Positions 22,718 through 35,400 of a DNA stretch of 64,000 bases are shown here, piece by piece. Positions within the stretch are counted from its first letter, which is position 1, and every line of letters starts with the position of its first letter. The position numbers were made by a program, and so were the translations under genes. Under the pieces are notes generated by a model, which had not been told where the DNA came from, did no database searches, and saw nothing but the letters and a program-made list of their open reading frames with translations. The DNA is from Pleodorina starrii (taxonomy: Eukaryota > Chlorophyta > Chlorophyceae > Chlamydomonadales > Volvocaceae): positions 1,478,501 through 1,542,500 of the forward strand of contig BRXU01000011.1 in assembly GCA_030267565.1 (NCBI GenBank), written 5' to 3'.

Positions 22718-22719
22718 TA

Positions 22720-24029
22720 AAGTTGTCAAGCCTCCTCTACGACGAATACCTCGGTAGCGAAGCCTGTGCACTCTCGTCGGCAACTGCACGTCATCATCGC
22801 GACCCTCTCAAACAGTTCCGCTGTCCTTCTATTGGCAAGTCAGCCTGCGTGATGTGTAAATGATACACTGCATGTCTACTGTCAAGTAACTTCAGCCAAT
22901 GCGCTGGCCGGAAGAGTTGCACAGTGCCGAGACGGCGCGCGATGCTAAACATGGGGCGGATTGCTGAAAGCTCTGGCTGTCTATCAGCAGGAATGTCGAC
23001 ACTCTCACACTTCACGCCCTCGCCGCCCTAGCACTCAACTTAACCCCGTACGGATTTAGTGGGGCCCCGCCCTTTGTCCGGCTTCAAGGAAGCCGACACC
23101 AACCCCTTGTCCGTCCTCAAACTTAATCGCCTAAACGCAGGACCTCTTCTCGCCAGACTGAAGCTAACGCGGGGTAGATGCAGGACCCTTTCTTGTCAGG
23201 CGCAAGCAAGACCCCTGTGCCGTAAGACGAACGGTGATGAGTTCCCGGCCCGTTGCGCCCAGCCCCGACTCACTTACGGCGCTGGTTGCGGTCAGCCCTC
23301 AAACCCCAGAGCCGCCGCTGGCACTGGACCCATTGTTCGTATACCGGTTCGGTGACGCCGCGTCCACGACGGCTGCAAGCATCAAAAGGTGCACTGGGGC
23401 GGGGTCGGACATCGCGCCAACTGCCCGCACAAAGCCGCTGTGAACACGACAGCCGCACGCGGACACTCCCCCGGCTGATCGATTCGGTAGCTCGGTACCA
23501 GCAGCAGCAGCTTATCAGCTCCCAGACGCGAGTGGCGCTCCCACGGCTCCCTCGGCGGCCAGCGACGACACACATACACACACATTGGCTACCGGTACCT
23601 GTCCTGGTGCGCACATGTTACTGGCGTGTGCATCGCCCTGACCTCCCGGGCTTTGATGACACCCAAGCGCTGGACACAACATGAAGCCTCGACGCTACAA
23701 ATTGCATGAAACCCAATCAATGGCAAGTCGCTGTGTGACCGGCCGGTGCACTCTGATGCATAACAACAGCGGCTGTGGCGGCTTTTGGGGGGGGAGTGCG
23801 CCTGTCGGGACGGATGTGCGAAGGTGCACCGGGACCTCACCACCCGTGGTTGATGGCTTCCTGTCCAACAAAGTTTTGTTCCCACGGGACGGGCGGGCGG
23901 CGAGGATGTCCCCGCTCCCCGGGAACCATTGCTGTACATATCTGCAGCGCAGGCGCTCCTCCGTTGCCTGCAAGACAATCAGATGGTATGGGGATTCGCT
24001 ATTTCGCTTTCCCCTGTGAGAGAGAGAAT
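22720..24029. other. Spacer, no gene recognised
   Basis: Short frames on both strands without domains or splice structure. Composition is intermediate between genes and AT-rich spacers. Confidence 0.45.
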
Positions 24030-24232
24030 GTAAGTGGTTGCGGCGGCGCGGTTCGCCGATGACACGGGGGGTGATGCTCCAGGGGATGGAGCAAGAAAGC
24101 ACTGCCGGCTTTTCTCCAGTGCAGGCAAGTGTACGTGTCCGTTCGGGCCTCTGGCCAGCAGCTCAACCCGGACAAGGTTGAGCTCTTGCCAGCCGGTGTT
24201 CATCCACACCCCACAGAGGTCGTCAGTGCCTG
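24030..24232 (+). pseudogene. Decayed LINE reverse-transcriptase fragment
   Basis: One frame reads ARFADDTGG, the catalytic [Y/F]xDD box of reverse transcriptases. After a frame change at about 24110-24140 it continues as RASGQQLNPDKVELLPAG, the conserved segment ~30 residues beyond that box in LINE polymerases. The frame break and lack of flanking domains mark it as a dead fragment. No terminal repeats or target duplications are visible. Confidence 0.5.
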
Positions 24233-26055
24233 TCAGTGACAGAAAGTGATGGGCACGGCTACACGGGCCTACGGCGCTTAATCTGCGTTTCACGGGATGT
24301 TGGGGCGCCAGACCTGTCATGGATGGATCGGGAGGGGCACATGGGCACACACATGTGTCTGGGTGACTCGTGTCTCGGCTGCCATGGTAGGTCGCCTCCG
24401 GTGCAGTGCACCAAGGGCCAGCTGGCCCGTCGGCTCTACTCGTTACGAGTCTGGAGCCCACTGTAAAAACCACACACACACCACCGGCCTGAAGTTACAG
24501 GGGTGGAAGTGGAGGGCCACTGAGGGCTTCCCTGATGAGGCGGTCGGGACTCGTTACCCGTGTATCGGCTCGCGGGGCACGGCAGCACGCTGTGCTTACT
24601 AAGGCGTACACTGAAAGCCCCAGCCGGCGGGTTGTCAGCTGGCAGAGCGCCGGGCGGGTGCAACACACAGCGGGCGGGCGCGCATCCCGGCGCGCTCTCC
24701 GCTCCCGCCCATTTCGAATCCGAAAGCCCGGGAGGGCCCGCCCCTTTCATCGCCGCTGCTGCCCGCATCACCGACCCCCGATGCGCCGCCGCCAAATCCG
24801 ACACAGCCCCGGGGTAACAGCGGCAGGCCCACAGAGTCGCGGCACACAAATACAAGCAAGCAAGCGCGCGGGGCGCTTTCCAAGCGTTTTCGAGGACGCC
24901 GCCACATTACCACCAGTGCTTGTTTCCGTCCAGCAATCAGCTCAATAGGCTCACAGCCGTCGCGGGAGATCTCGGCCCTGCGAATACGGTAGATACGGTG
25001 AAGATACGGCAACTTGCCACAGGACGGGGCAACGGTTCCAATGAGCATCGCGCAGCCTTCGCTCATTCACTCCAGCGCCGATCCCCACCAGTTCCCCGAC
25101 CGGACAACCGCCGGCGTCTCCAGGCGGAGGCAGGCCGGCCACCAAACGGCAGGCAGGCGTCCTCCCAGGCAGGGCTGCAGGCAGGTCCCGAGACACGCGC
25201 TAAACAGAAGGTAAACCGGGCGACGCTTGGGCGTTGGGCCGCTCCTGGATGCAGCTGTACCACATGAATACACCGTTACCCGGGCAGTCGGACTCCCAAA
25301 GGACTAGCAACGGTTGTTATCAGCGACGAAGGACGGTGCAAACGAAGCGCAGCAGCACGGCAGCGCACTGTCGATACATCTGTCGAACAACCAACCCCCC
25401 ACCCGTCGCTCGATGTCCCCGCGGCCGACTCAAACTCCCCCGTCGCTACGACTCCTCTACCGTTGTCCTTCCCTGCCCCGCTCTCGCGCCCCTCGATGCC
25501 CCCTCCTGGTGACGGAGGGCGGTCGGGCAGCCCCCGACCAAACAAGTCACGTGCAGAGCCTCGATGCCACTCCCTTTACAGCCTTTTACAGCCCTGCTGT
25601 CAAGCCTAGAAACATGAAGCTGCGCCGGCCCGTTCGCCCACCTCACCTCGCAGACACCCCTTTTCAAACCTCTGCACGGCCCCTTCACCAAAGAACACGA
25701 CCTGCTCTTCCCGCTCTTCCCTCAGAACAAGGCCGGCCCAAACGGCACCGCGGCGGCGCTTGTCATCGCCCTTTATCCCCACCCCTGGCCCAACGCGACC
25801 CAGCCGCTCAGAAGCTAACGGCCCAATGCCTCGGTACGAGACCTCCGATCACACGTCGTGGCCCCACGTCGGCAGGTCCGGTCCACCCGCCCAACCCAGC
25901 CCCAGTCAAACGACGGGGCCTTTCCCCCTTTCCAGTCAAATGGCGACTTGGCGAGTGAGGCAAACGGTTTCCTGTCAGTCAAACAGCAGCTGCCCCACCG
26001 CTTCCTCCCTCCGCCGCTCCCTCCCTCCCTGCCTCCCGTTCCAGCCTGCCACGCC
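24233..26055. other. Spacer, including the probable 3' end of the DnaJ gene
   Basis: No supported gene. Minus-strand TGTAA occurs twice at about 25573-25590, roughly 470 bp past the DnaJ stop codon, and may be its polyadenylation signal. Confidence 0.4.
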
Positions 26056-29000
26056 TCAGAACCTGAACGGCCCGACCTTGGTCTTGCTCTGCAGCTCCTT
26101 GAGCTCCTCCACCAACTTGCGCTCCTCCGCAGTGACGGTCTTGGGGATGCGCACACGCACGTGGACCATGTGGTCGCCGCGCACACTGGGGGCGCCCAGC
26201 TTGGGCACACCGCGCCGCGACATCAGCAGCGTGGTGCCGGGCTGCGTGCCGGCGGGGATCTTGAGCTCAACCGGGCCGTCGACGGTGGCGACCTTGGCCT
26301 GAGCGGGGTTCGATCGGGGGTTCGATCGGGGGGGAGGCAGGGGTGCGGGGTTTGAGGGGTGCGGCGGGGGCGCGCGGTGGGAGTGCGGGGTTGCGAGGCA
26401 GGGATGCGAGGCAGGGATGCGGGAGTTTGGGGGCGAGTGACGGGATGTGTGTGTGTGTGTGCGGGTGGGTGGGTGGGGGTGGCGATGATAGTTAGCCGGA
26501 TACCCTGACCCCTGCCCCGAAGAACCGCTCCCCATTCCTCCCCATCCCCTCCTCCCCGCCCCCACCCCATCCCCTCCTTCCCACCCCCCGCCCCCCACAC
26601 CTGCGTGCCCAGGATCGCGTCCACATAGCTAATCTCCACATCGCTGTGGATGGTCATGCCGTCGCGGCGGAGCTCCGGGTGGTCCTTAATGGTGATATTG
26701 ACGTACAGGTCGCCCGGCTCGCCGCCGCGCCGCCCGCTGTTGCCCTCGCCGCGCACGCGCAGGCGGCTGCCGGCGTCCACGCCCGCGGGGACCTTGAGGC
26801 TGATGCGCTTGGTCTCGCGCACGCGGCCGTCGCCCTGGCACTTGGGGCAGGGCGTGAAGGTCTGGCCGGTGCCCTCGCAGCGGCCGCACAGGGAGACCTG
26901 CTGGAAGGTGCCCAGCGGAGTGCGGACGGCCTGGACCACCTGGCCAGAGCCCTGGCAGGCGGGGCAGGTGCTGGGGGTGGTGCCTTTGCGCACGCCGGTC
27001 GTGTCGCACTCCTGCAGCGGGGGGAGGGGGGAGGAGGGAAGGGGGAGGGAGTGTGTGTGTGTGCGTGTGTTTGGGCTTTGGGGGCGGTGTGGGGCAGGCG
27101 GAGGAGGGACAGGGGTTGGGGATGAAGTTGCGGAAGGGTATTGCCAGCGGGATGGAAAGGTCGACGGTGGGGAGGTAGAAGCCGGCAAGCCGGCAAAGCA
27201 GGGGCCGGGGAGGACAGCGGGGGGATGCGGTGAAGGAGGGGTGGTGGGTGGGTGTGCGGGTGAAGGTAAGGTGGGGTTGGATGTTGGGAGAGGGAACCGT
27301 GCCGCCTCCGCGCCCCAGCGGCGGTAGTGGGCTAGTAGAGCTGAAAACCGGCATGTGAGAGGATCGAACCCAGACACACACGCGCGCGGGCCGCGCCGCG
27401 CGGCAGGCGAGTCCCTCCCTCCTCGGACCCGCCCGCACCCCACCCGCATGCACGCGCGTCGATAGCAAGCCTGGTCGTAAACGCATGTCGGCCGAGCCGA
27501 GCTCGCTCCATGCCTCCCTCATTGGTCAGTGCACTTTCGACTCAAAGCCGGGCGACTCCAAGACTCACTCACAAGACGCCCTCAACGCGCGGGTTTGCTC
27601 ATCAGGTGGGCTGGGTTGCACGGAGCAAACCGGCCGAGGCAGAGGCGTCAACCCAGGGCTAGCCGCCACCCATTGTGACTACGTCAGACTCCAGGCCACC
27701 AGGATGAACAGCCACCTGACCTGACCCGACCCGACCCCAGGGCCCAACCTGATGGCCATCCGTCCGTCTCAGCCCTGAAGGGTCCAACCTGATGGTTAGA
27801 CCCAGGGGGGGCCATCAAGGCGCCCGTGTGTTGCCCGAACAGCCCAAACGCAACGCGCCCGCCCAAACCTTCTCCCCGCCCACAAGCCAACGAACGCACG
27901 ACCGAGCTTCCGCAAAGCCACCGCCCCCACGCCCCACACCGCCCGCCCCTCATCTGCTTTTCCCCCGCCCCGCTCCGCCTGCCTCCCGTTCCAGCCCATC
28001 CAATCCAAGCCAACCACTCCCCGCCTTGCCCACTCAGAGCAACGCAGCGAGAGCCCCACCTCCACCTCCAACCCCCTCCAACGTCCACCGGTTCGTCCTT
28101 TCTAGGTCCCTCCAACCCACTGCCCAGGACAAGAGAGCCGTGCCCCCACTCGATCCCCAGCCCGAGCCCCCGCCCCCCCCCCCCCGCCCACCTCGCAGCC
28201 GGTTAGCCGGTCCACATCCAGCTCTCGCGCGCACCCAAACACCGCCTCCAGGAAGTCCAATTGGAGGTCCACCCTGAGGGGAAGAGGGAGAGAGAGGGGG
28301 GAGAGAGGGAGAGAGAGAGTGAGAGGGGGACATGGTGTCGATGTCGAGGTAAGGACGAGGTAGGGCGGGCACATCGAAAGATTAATTAGGCGCGGCAGCG
28401 CAGGGCCCCATCGGTCCGTCCGTCTGTCCCCGCAGCACGGCACCGGCGCCCAGGGAGGGGGCACCCCAGTGAGGACGCGACCCATCAAGGTCCACGGCAA
28501 GACGGCATGCAGATGGCCGACTGGTCCCTGGTCCCTCCAGCACACACCACTCGCGCAGGAGAGGGGCGCTGCTGTGCCGCGTGCACGGCCGTGTGAGGCT
28601 GGACGGTGACGGGCGGTCACGGGTTGAGTGGCCGGTATCGGGCAGTCTCGAAACCCCCCGGAGAGGGACGAGCGGTCCCCTGGGGAGCTGCACCGAGGTG
28701 CGCCCTTCAGGCACGTTTTTTGTCTGTCCGTCTGTCTGTTGTCGCGCGCGTGGATGGGTGACTTCGGGGGCAACCCTAAAGAAACGCATCCGCCGGAGCG
28801 ACGAGGCGCTCAAAAACCCTGCACCCACGATGCCACGAAGCAGGACGGCGGCCGAAGAGGAGTTGCCGCTTCGGCCGCCGTCCCGATCCGTGTATTTTAG
28901 TTCCTCGCTGTAGGTCGGGGAAAGGCCGCCACCACCAACAGCAGCAGCAGCATCGGCCGGACACGTCACCACCACCGCCGGACACGCACTGCAAGCGGCG

Positions 29001-30573
29001 GCGCCGGCTCGGGCTAGCGAGCACGACGTCCGCGCCATCACATCAGCTGCGGACGTTGCCCTCTACATGGCCGTGATTAGGCGTGACTGGTGAAAGGTCA
29101 GCGACGCCATCCCCGTGTCCCAATTCCCAACCGACGCCATCCCCGTGTCCCAATTCCCACCACCGCGCTCTGGGTGCTCCGGGTGGCGAGAAGCTGCAGA
29201 CTGGCAAGAGACTGAACGAGTCACCCGCCCACCCACGCACCTGTCGTCCTCGCCTGGCTGCGCCCGATTCTTCCCCCGGCTAAAGCCGCCCATTCCTCCC
29301 ATGCCGCTCATGCCGCCCATTCCTCCCATGCCAAAGAACGACTCGAATAGATCGAAGGGGTTCGAGAACTCCACGCCCGGGCCGCCGCCCATGCCGCCCA
29401 TGCCGCCTTTGAGCCCCGCCTCGCCGTATTTATCGTAAATCGCCTTCTTGGTATCATCCGAGAGCACCTGCAGGGTGCGGCCAGTCCAGTCGCAGCCAAT
29501 CGGGCAATGGAGCGACCAACCGGGGCGGGCCACAAAGGTGATGCGAGGAGGACTGCGATGAGCTCGGGGAGAACGAGGGACGTCCGTGGTGGGGCCTCTC
29601 CGAGGTGGCGTGCAGCGTCAGGCAGGCAGGCAGGCAGAGCAGCCATGCAGGTGCCATCGACCAGAACGTTAGGCGGTGCACGGAGGCTGGGTACTGGCGA
29701 GTGCGACGCGGGATAGCAGGAAGGGGCCCGTGCAGGTGACCCTGCTGGTTTTTTGAAGGCAATTGCGTATCGCCTGAATGATGACAGGGTGGGTGCGTGG
29801 GGGACTGGATGCTCGGGCCGCCCCGAGGGAAGCAGCCGCGAAATGGCCTGGTATTCGAAGGGGCCCAGGCGAGATGGGGGCCTTGCCGCGCTGCTTGGGT
29901 GGGGCTTTCGCCCGGCGGCACTTGGGTCTGTATGAGTCAGTCGGAAAACCGGTCGCAGAGGCCCGGCGTGGGGATGGCTCGCCGCCTCAACTCCGTAAGG
30001 GGGTGGGGGACTGCTTCCTGGGCTATCCGCCGCCGTTACCACGGCACGCCTGGCGACCCCGCCCGCATCGACGCCGAACGCGTCGACGATGTTGGTTCGG
30101 GCTCCTGGACATGGAAATGGCCCTTGTTCCCAGCCCTTGCGTGGGATTCCCAGCTTTTGCTCACCTCGTAAGCCTCGCCAATCTTCTTAAAGAGGTCCTC
30201 GGCACCTGGTTCCTTGTTTACGTCCTGTTGGTTTGTCGTTTCAGCTATTACTGAAGGTCCCCATGCTCGTAAGCGCATGCTGGCATCACGCGCAGCGGCA
30301 ACGATCGCTGCGTCCCGAGCCTGCCGCCCCACTTACCGGGTGGTACTTCCGAGCTTTTTGACGATATGCCTGCTTAATTGTCTTTTTGTCCGCAGTACGA
30401 GGCACGCCGAGCAGCTCATAATAGTCCGACTCCGCCCGCACCACAACCGCTTGACCCCGTCGCCGCGCCGACCCACGGTGTGCAGAGCTGATGCGCGCAG
30501 GCGCGGCCAACGGGCGATTGCACGCAACGCTAGAGCGGCCTTCAACAACACGACCGCGCAGGTTAGCTAACAT
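26056..30573 (-). CDS. CDJ1: Chloroplast type I DnaJ co-chaperone (CDJ1-like)
   Basis: Six exons with consistent phases give 419 residues: 30337-30573, 30165-30224, 29241-29467, 28192-28273, 26601-27011, 26056-26298. Residues 1-47 are Arg/Ser/Ala-rich, lack acidic residues except one Glu, and end in VVVRA before [10 protein letters not shown], as expected for a plastid transit peptide. The J domain spans ~49-115, with HPD at 78-80 split by an intron between P and D. A Gly/Met-rich linker (~118-175) replaces the usual Gly/Phe region. The zinc-finger domain has four CxxC motifs at 201-204, 218-221, 244-247 and 257-260, the last three in CxxCxGxG form. The C-terminal substrate-binding domains follow ([35 protein letters not shown]). 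In this family the protein stimulates stromal HSP70B ATPase and delivers substrates. The CDJ1 name rests on overall match to the Chlamydomonas type. Confidence 0.92.
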
Positions 30574-31707
30574 CTTTTGGTCTGAGAAAACTGGACTGAT
30601 TGGATGGAGGTTCTTCAACGACGTATGAAAACGAGAAAATGCTTTGTGTACAATTTGGAGCAACTATAAAAATGTATCTGAAAGAACCGAAAGTTTCCAA
30701 TGTGGCGTGATGACGGCGGGTCTTCTAGAGACGCGCATGGGGTGCGGCTGTGGTTGTTTTTACAGCATTGCCACTTGTTTGCCAATTCGATGCGTCATAA
30801 TAAAAATGGCCCATAAAATAACACAATTAGTCCTGCAATTCGCAAAATGCTCTGAAATCGACGCTTCGTTTGCGAAGTGACTGAACCCTTTTCCAACGCA
30901 TCTGTTATGCCAGCACCTTGCATCACGCAAACTGTATCAAAGCACTGCTTCTACTGAGACGCACAAGCTCGCCAGGGGGTAGGCCGGAGTCTTCGCGCTC
31001 TGAGTCCCCTGGGTCGGGTTCCGTTGGCTGCACGAGTGCAATTTCCATTGGCACAGACCGTCAAAAGGTGCCCCGGCCAGGACCTTGCAGACAGGGGGGA
31101 TATAATCCGCCGTTGTGGCTTCCGTGTTTGCTAATGAGGGATGCCCATACACGCCCATACTTGACGCGACTGGCGCCTACTGGTGGCAGCTGGAATCGCT
31201 GAGACAAAGCGGTGCGCATGGGTGCCGCCATCTGCGCCATTCTCCCTTCTGCATGACCATGCAGTGCCCACGACGGCAGCCACCTTGTATCCCATGCCAC
31301 CGGCACTAATATCATGCGTGAACACTGATAGGGCGCCCACTTTTCATGTTCGGGCGGCCTTCTGGCAGGGCTGGCCATACCCGCGTCGCATTTGGCAGTG
31401 CTTGTTAAGCACGCGGCAGGTCTGGCGGGTTTGCAAGCGTAATGGAGTTGAACTTCAAAGTCGTTCCCTCCAGAAAGCCGGCATTTACTAATGGCGCCGA
31501 AACCAGACTGGAAGGAAACTGTATTGCAGAGCTGCTATACCAGTATTGCTTAAGCTCACGCTGAATTTGTTATGCATTTGTTTTGATTTTCTTACAGCTG
31601 AGGCACGAATCTGATGCAGCGCGCTAATACTAAGTATTGATTCCTTGTAAGCGAGGACGTTTGTCGAGAAATGCAATTAAACTTGCAACGTCTGCATAGA
31701 TAATAAT
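30574..31707. other. Divergent intergenic region between the DnaJ and TAF1A-like genes
   Basis: AT-richer DNA of 1.1 kb containing the promoters of both flanking genes, which are transcribed away from each other. I found no clean heat-shock element array next to the DnaJ start, and no further gene. Confidence 0.45.
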
Positions 31708-32419
31708 ATGAAGAACGACAAGAATGTCGGGTATCGGCGGCGCGACGACGTTTTCTACCAGCTGGAGGTCTGGGCGAAAGCCGGAGTTCCCAGGCCGCCG
31801 AAAAGGCTCTCCATTGACCGTGACAAGCTACCAAAGGAACTCAGCACTGGCCGTGTCCGGGTAAGCGAGCGCCTGGTCCCTGCCGTTAAAGGCGAACATC
31901 CACGCATCGGCCGGCCATGGCGCCGTGGGGCGTGCTAGCGTCTGGAGAGCAATTCCATCGGCACACACAGAACCTTTAGCGCGCCACGATGGAGTAAACC
32001 TTGCTGAACCGGGCGCAAGAGCTTTCCCGATTATGTCATCGGACCCGAAGCGTCGGACCGCAAGCGCTGAAACTACGTTCTCCCCTCGCCACCGTGTTCG
32101 CCTCCCCCACGCAGCTGTCCTATCATCTCCGACAAGCGCTCGATGAGCTGCTTCCATGGTGCATCCTCAGGAGGGACTACCTCCCCGCGACGATGATCTG
32201 CAACATGCTGTGGCGGTGCCTGGTGAGCAACGCACTGCTCACCTACTCTTGAGGAGCCGGACCGGGCTCCACACACTTACAACCCTCGACAGAGACTGGA
32301 CCCATTGGCACCCCTGGCGCCGCAACCACCCACCACCCACCCTCCCCCTCCCCCACACCCCAGGCTTCGGCCTGTACATGGATAACTCCCTTGCCCCTTC
32401 CCCTTCCTCACTCCCGCCT

Positions 32420-32485
<66 letters not shown>

Positions 32486-35400
32486 CGTAGCTCACGAAAG
32501 CCCTGCTCGGGATACTCAGCAATGTTCTTTCGGGACGCGTGCGCAACACCCGGTATCGGGGATACCAGCGCTTGCGCCTCCCTCTCCACCCCTCACCCTC
32601 CCCCTCCACTGCTGCAGCTCCCCCATTACCCCCTCTCCACCTCCTCCGCCAGACCCCCCTCCCCCGGCGCCCTCCTGCCATTCCTCCACCGCGGCCCCTT
32701 CCTACCTTCCTTTCGCATCCCTTTCGCTCAGAATGCGCCAGCGCAGGACCCCAGTGGTCCCTCATTGTAAGTCTCGCATCCTTTCGCATCCCTTTCGCAT
32801 CCTTTCGTATCCCTTTCGCATCCCTTTCTCAGAACCTGTACCGACTGAAGCGCCCCCGCAAGCTGCTGACCTTCGACATGAGCGAGGAGAGCGAGTACCA
32901 GAGCGTGAAGCGGAGCCTCCTGCGCATGATGGAGTGCACCACGGAGATGATGCTGGCGACGGGCCGAGCCACCCAGAGGCCGGTGAGTGGGCCGGGGGAA
33001 GAGGGGCGCGGGGCGAGGCGGGGTGTGGGGGTTGACGGTGGGGTTTGGGGGTGGACGGTGGAGTACGACAGTCCAAAGAGGCGAGGAGGGCGCGGTAGGG
33101 GATTTTAACAAAGACGACACTGCAGCGGTGTGTTTTGGGGGGGGAGGAGGGGGAAAGCGAGATGGCTTGCTTGCGAAATGGCTGGGTGGACGGCTGATGG
33201 CGGGCTGGGTGTGAGGCTCGTCGTCCTCCTCCTCCTCCACCTCCTCCACCTCACTGCTCCTTCTGTCTTTGTGTCATTTGACGTGTTTTTACCCCTCGCC
33301 CCCCCGCCCCGCCCCCCCGCCGTCGCGCCGCAGCTGCTTCCGCTTCTGAAGCACCTGGTTCTGTACCAGATGAACGTCCGGAAAATGGAGATGGCGGCAC
33401 AGGAGCTGGCGATGCAGCTGTTGGACGCGGTGAGGCCGGGAGGGAGGGAGGGAGGGAGGGTTGAAGGGGGTGATTGCCCAATTAGGCAAGCGACCCACAT
33501 CTATGTACGGCTTTGCGCAGCGCACCAGCAAGTGGGCTTAGGTTCCCGCCGCTGACGTCCGCCTCCGTCCCTCCGCCGCGGTGTCTTTCTTTCCTTTCCC
33601 TTTCCTTTCCTTTCCTTTCCATCCCTGCAGGGTCTTTTGGAGCAGGCTCGGCAGATGTTTGAAGTGAAGGTCACCAAAGCCTATTACAAACCCGACAAGG
33701 CGGCGCGGATGTCCCTGATCGCCATGATGACACATCGGGAGTGGTGAGGATACGGCAGGGATACGGCAGTTGGCAGTTGGGGGTTGGGAGTTGGGTTGCG
33801 TGTGAGGCGGTGGCGTGGAAACGAAACGAGACGAAGATGCGGTGCACGCGAGCGCGGGGGCCGGGGGGGGGGGGCGGGGGCGGGGGCACGCGGACTGCTG
33901 TGGCGGCGCTTTTGCTATGTCTTGGCGATGTCAGGTGGGGGCCGTCTGAGGTGCTTGTGTTGTTTGGGGCTCGTGCCACCACCGGGAGACAAACGCTGTG
34001 GCGGGCTGATGGAGAAGATACCGCATCGGAGGGACAGAGACGGCGATGGCGGCGGGGTATTGCGGCATAGGCACACAAACATACACACAAACATACTCTG
34101 TGCGCACAGGCTGCGGACGTTGGAAACCGACGACGACGCGGTTTAAGAATAGGATTCCTTGCCATCATCTGTAGGATGCGGGAGTACGGCAGGCAACTGC
34201 AGGAGGCCGAGGCTGCGGGACCCGCAGGCCGCCGCCAGAACCGCCACCCGGCGGCGGCCGTGGCTGCCACCGCCGCCGCCGATGCCGCCGCAGGGCCGCT
34301 CGTGCTGCCGCTGCGCGCCTGGGAGCACGTGCCACAAGCCTGGAAGAAAGCGAACGCGAACCCGGCTTTCATGGAGAACTGGAGGGACAGCGAGCGGAAC
34401 CTGCGAGTAAGCGGTTTCGGAGCCGGGGTGGGGGGTGGGGAGGGAGGTCGCGCCGGGCAGTGTAGCGCAGTGCGGCTGTTGTGGTGCCGCCTGGCGCCTC
34501 CCTCCTGTGTGGCCTTTTCCGCCCGCCCCGTCTCCACCCGCCCCCTCACTCGCCCCCTTCCCCGCCCCCTGCCCCCACACCGCAGGAGGCCATCCGCCAC
34601 ATGCCCGGCAGTACGACAAAGTTGTCGTACTACTTGGCCCAGTCATATTGCGCCGCCGGCAAGTTGGGCAACGCCGTCGCGGCGGCCGCCGCTGCCGTAC
34701 AGGTCGCTCCAGGGGACCCGGACGCTGTGGCACTTGCCTTGCTAACGGTGCAGCTGGTCGACCGCGTCCGCTTGCGGTTGCGGCGCCTGGAGGTGGCGGC
34801 GGGTCTGCCCAATGGCTCGGCGGCGACGATGCTGGGGGTTCGGCTGGGCACGAACCGGGGCCGCGGCAGGAAGAAGGGAGAAGTGGAGGCGGCGGTGGAG
34901 GAGGCGGCGGCGGAGGAGGAGGCGGCGGAGGAGGAGGTGGCACCGAGGGTGCAGGAGGAAGAGGAGGAGCAGGGGGCGGGCGGAGAGGCGACGGCGGCGG
35001 GAGCGGGCGCGAGGCGCGGGTCGGCAGCGGAGGAGGCGGAGGAGGAGGCGGAGGAGGAGCGCGACGATGAGGACAGCGGCGATGCGGCGGGCGGTAGTGG
35101 AGGTAGCAAGCCAGTCTCCCGGGGGGCGGCGCTACTCGCCGCGGCTACCGGGGGCCGCGCGCCCGCGGTGGCGCCGGCCAGAGCTCCGGCGGAGGAAGGG
35201 GAGGAGAAGTCGGAGGAGGAGGAGGCCGCAGCGGCGCCGCCTGCACGGCCCGGGAAGCCCTCCGGGGCAGCCAAACGGCGGCGGGAGGAAGGCGGGGAGG
35301 AGGCCGAGGAGGGGGAGGAGGAGGAGGAAGGCGTGGGGCGACCCGGGAGGCCCGCCCGAAGCGCCAAGCGGCGGCGGGGCGGCGAGGCGCCGGCGGCGGC

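Larger units (their letters stand above)
18611..22719. mobile_element. Tc1/mariner-type DNA transposon with long inverted repeats and cargo gene
   Basis: A 4.1-kb element bounded by near-perfect terminal inverted repeats: left 18613-18843 (231 bp) and right 22493-22717 (225 bp). The only large difference is one extra GTGGAA unit on the left. Termini are TGGCGGATTTCAATTCC and its complement, flanked on both sides by TA (18611-18612 and 22718-22719), the target duplication typical of Tc1/mariner elements. On the minus strand, 27 bp inside the right repeat, starts a transposase N-terminal region (21998-22465) with paired helix-turn-helix domains. No DDE catalytic domain is found. The interior instead carries a multi-exon plus-strand gene (18890-21964). 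The copy is therefore non-autonomous unless the catalytic part is supplied in trans. Confidence 0.8.

Noticed and set aside
27340..27375. GGGTTCGATCC on the minus strand as a tRNA T-arm
   Set aside because: No acceptor, D or anticodon arm can be drawn around it.
26223..27449. 408-codon minus-strand frame at the DnaJ gene
   Set aside because: It reads through two introns of the DnaJ gene; only its middle part is the real exon 26601-27011.
30574..30760. Heat-shock elements upstream of the DnaJ gene
   Set aside because: Only isolated GAA/TTC-like matches (TTCTAGAG, GAAAGTTTC); no array of three alternating units.
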